64,000 nucleotides of DNA from Rhizobiales bacterium dw_265 (GTDB lineage: Bacteria > Pseudomonadota > Alphaproteobacteria > Micropepsales > Micropepsaceae), in NCBI GenBank assembly GCA_018449595.1, contig JAAVUU010000003.1, positions 372,001 through 436,000 on the forward strand, read 5' to 3'. Within the stretch, counting starts at the first letter, position 1; every line of letters starts with the position of its first letter. The translations under genes were made by a program, and so were the position numbers. Under the pieces are notes generated by a model. The model was not told where the DNA came from and ran no database searches. It worked only from the letters and a program-made list of their open reading frames with translations. This document shows positions 63,477-64,000 of this stretch, one piece after another.

Positions 63477-64000
63477 ATGACTCGCGCATTTTTATTCCCC
63501 GGTCAGGGCAGCCAGAAGGTCGGCATGGGCAAGGACCTTGCCGATGCCTTCGCGTCCGCGCGCGAGGTGTTCCAGGAAGTGGACGATGCGCTGTCCCAGA
63601 AGCTCTCGAAGCTGATGTGGGAAGGCCCGGACGAAGACCTGCTGCTGACCGAGAACGCCCAGCCCGCCATCATGGCGGCCTCCATCGCGGTGCTGCGGGT
63701 GCTGGAAAAGGATATGGGCCTGAATGTCGCCAAGCACGCGGCTCTCGTCATGGGCCACAGTCTGGGGGAATATTCCGCGCTCTGCGCCGCTGGGGCCTTT
63801 TCGCTGGCCGACACCGCGCGGCTGCTCAAGACCCGCGGCCAGGCGATGCAGTCCGCCGTGCCGGTGGGCGAGGGCGGCATGACCGCCCTGATCGGCGCCG
63901 ATATCGAACAGGCCGAAGCGGTGGCCGCCGAAGCCTCCGCCGCCGGCGGCACCTGCGTCGTCGCCAATGACAATGCGCCGGGCCAGGTGGTGATTTCCGG
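63477..64000 (+). CDS. fabD: Malonyl-CoA:ACP transacylase (partial, cut by window edge)
   Basis: The first 174 residues of FabD are present. The start is TRAFLFPGQGSQKVGMGKDL and the nucleophile Ser is in the elbow VMGHSLGEYSALCA, with QPAIMAASIAVLRVL between them. It loads malonate onto acyl carrier protein to begin fatty acid elongation. The C-terminal half, with the catalytic His, lies beyond the window. Confidence 0.95.
   Translation, partial: MTRAFLFPGQGSQKVGMGKDLADAFASAREVFQEVDDALSQKLSKLMWEGPDEDLLLTENAQPAIMAASIAVLRVLEKDMGLNVAKHAALVMGHSLGEYSALCAAGAFSLADTARLLKTRGQAMQSAVPVGEGGMTALIGADIEQAEAVAAEASAAGGTCVVANDNAPGQVVIS

Overview
The window is chromosomal DNA of a GC-rich alphaproteobacterium. 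The evidence is the housekeeping order in its right half (dnaB, alr, mlaE-mlaF, radA-cvpA-purF, der-bamB-TPR protein, panB, rplI-rpsR-rpsF, fabD), candidate CtrA and Pho boxes of alphaproteobacterial type, and TGTCAT-ended intergenic palindromes. I cannot fix the genus; a deep-branching lineage such as Micropepsaceae/Rhizomicrobium would fit, but that is a guess.

Region 1 (1-12128) is a defence island that runs off the left edge. It holds an AbiEi/AbiEii type IV toxin-antitoxin pair, with the toxin cut by the window edge. Divergent from it is a tightly overlapped five-gene operon: an SNF2 helicase with an N-terminal excisionase-type HTH, a 70-residue ORF, a type III-like adenine methyltransferase, a type III-like restriction helicase-nuclease, and a large GHKL (sacsin-like) ATPase ending in an HNH-like zinc site. 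It looks like a restriction-modification relative with extra subunits.

Region 2 (about 12550-20440) is a second accessory block. A three-gene minus-strand cassette (unknown protein, XRE regulator, TIGR04255 protein) faces a plus-strand set: ThsB-type TIR, multi-domain TIR, stand-alone SLOG sensor, a third TIR, and an unknown protein with a possible D...QxK nuclease core. An AlpA-like regulator lies at the right end. The block is framed by matching core-like and arm-like repeats of integrase-site type, but no integrase is present. The TIR/SLOG set is the best candidate here for an undescribed Thoeris-like system.

Region 3 (20651-25857) is one minus-strand operon for a surface glycan: WavE-like protein, choline-kinase-like enzyme, C-methyltransferase, nucleotidyltransferase-HAD fusion and a methyltransferase. 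Four TTAA-type half-sites at exact 11-bp steps precede it, suggesting CtrA control.

Region 4 (26595-38791) is mixed metabolism and transport: a TonB receptor and phytase-like esterase behind a candidate Pho box, a TDT transporter with an orphan histidine kinase, aquaporin, small redox, VOC, GST and GNAT proteins, a DUF72 gene broken by one extra base, and a sulfotransferase.

Region 5 (38925-64000) is the conserved core: replication (dnaB), wall precursor (alr), lipid transport (mlaEF), recombination (radA), purine synthesis (purF), ribosome assembly (der), outer-membrane assembly (bamB), pantothenate (panB), B12-controlled methionine synthesis (riboswitch-metE), queuosine (queH), ribosomal proteins, two tandem MFS permeases and the start of fabD. 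Palindromic repeats of two families sit in many of its intergenic gaps.
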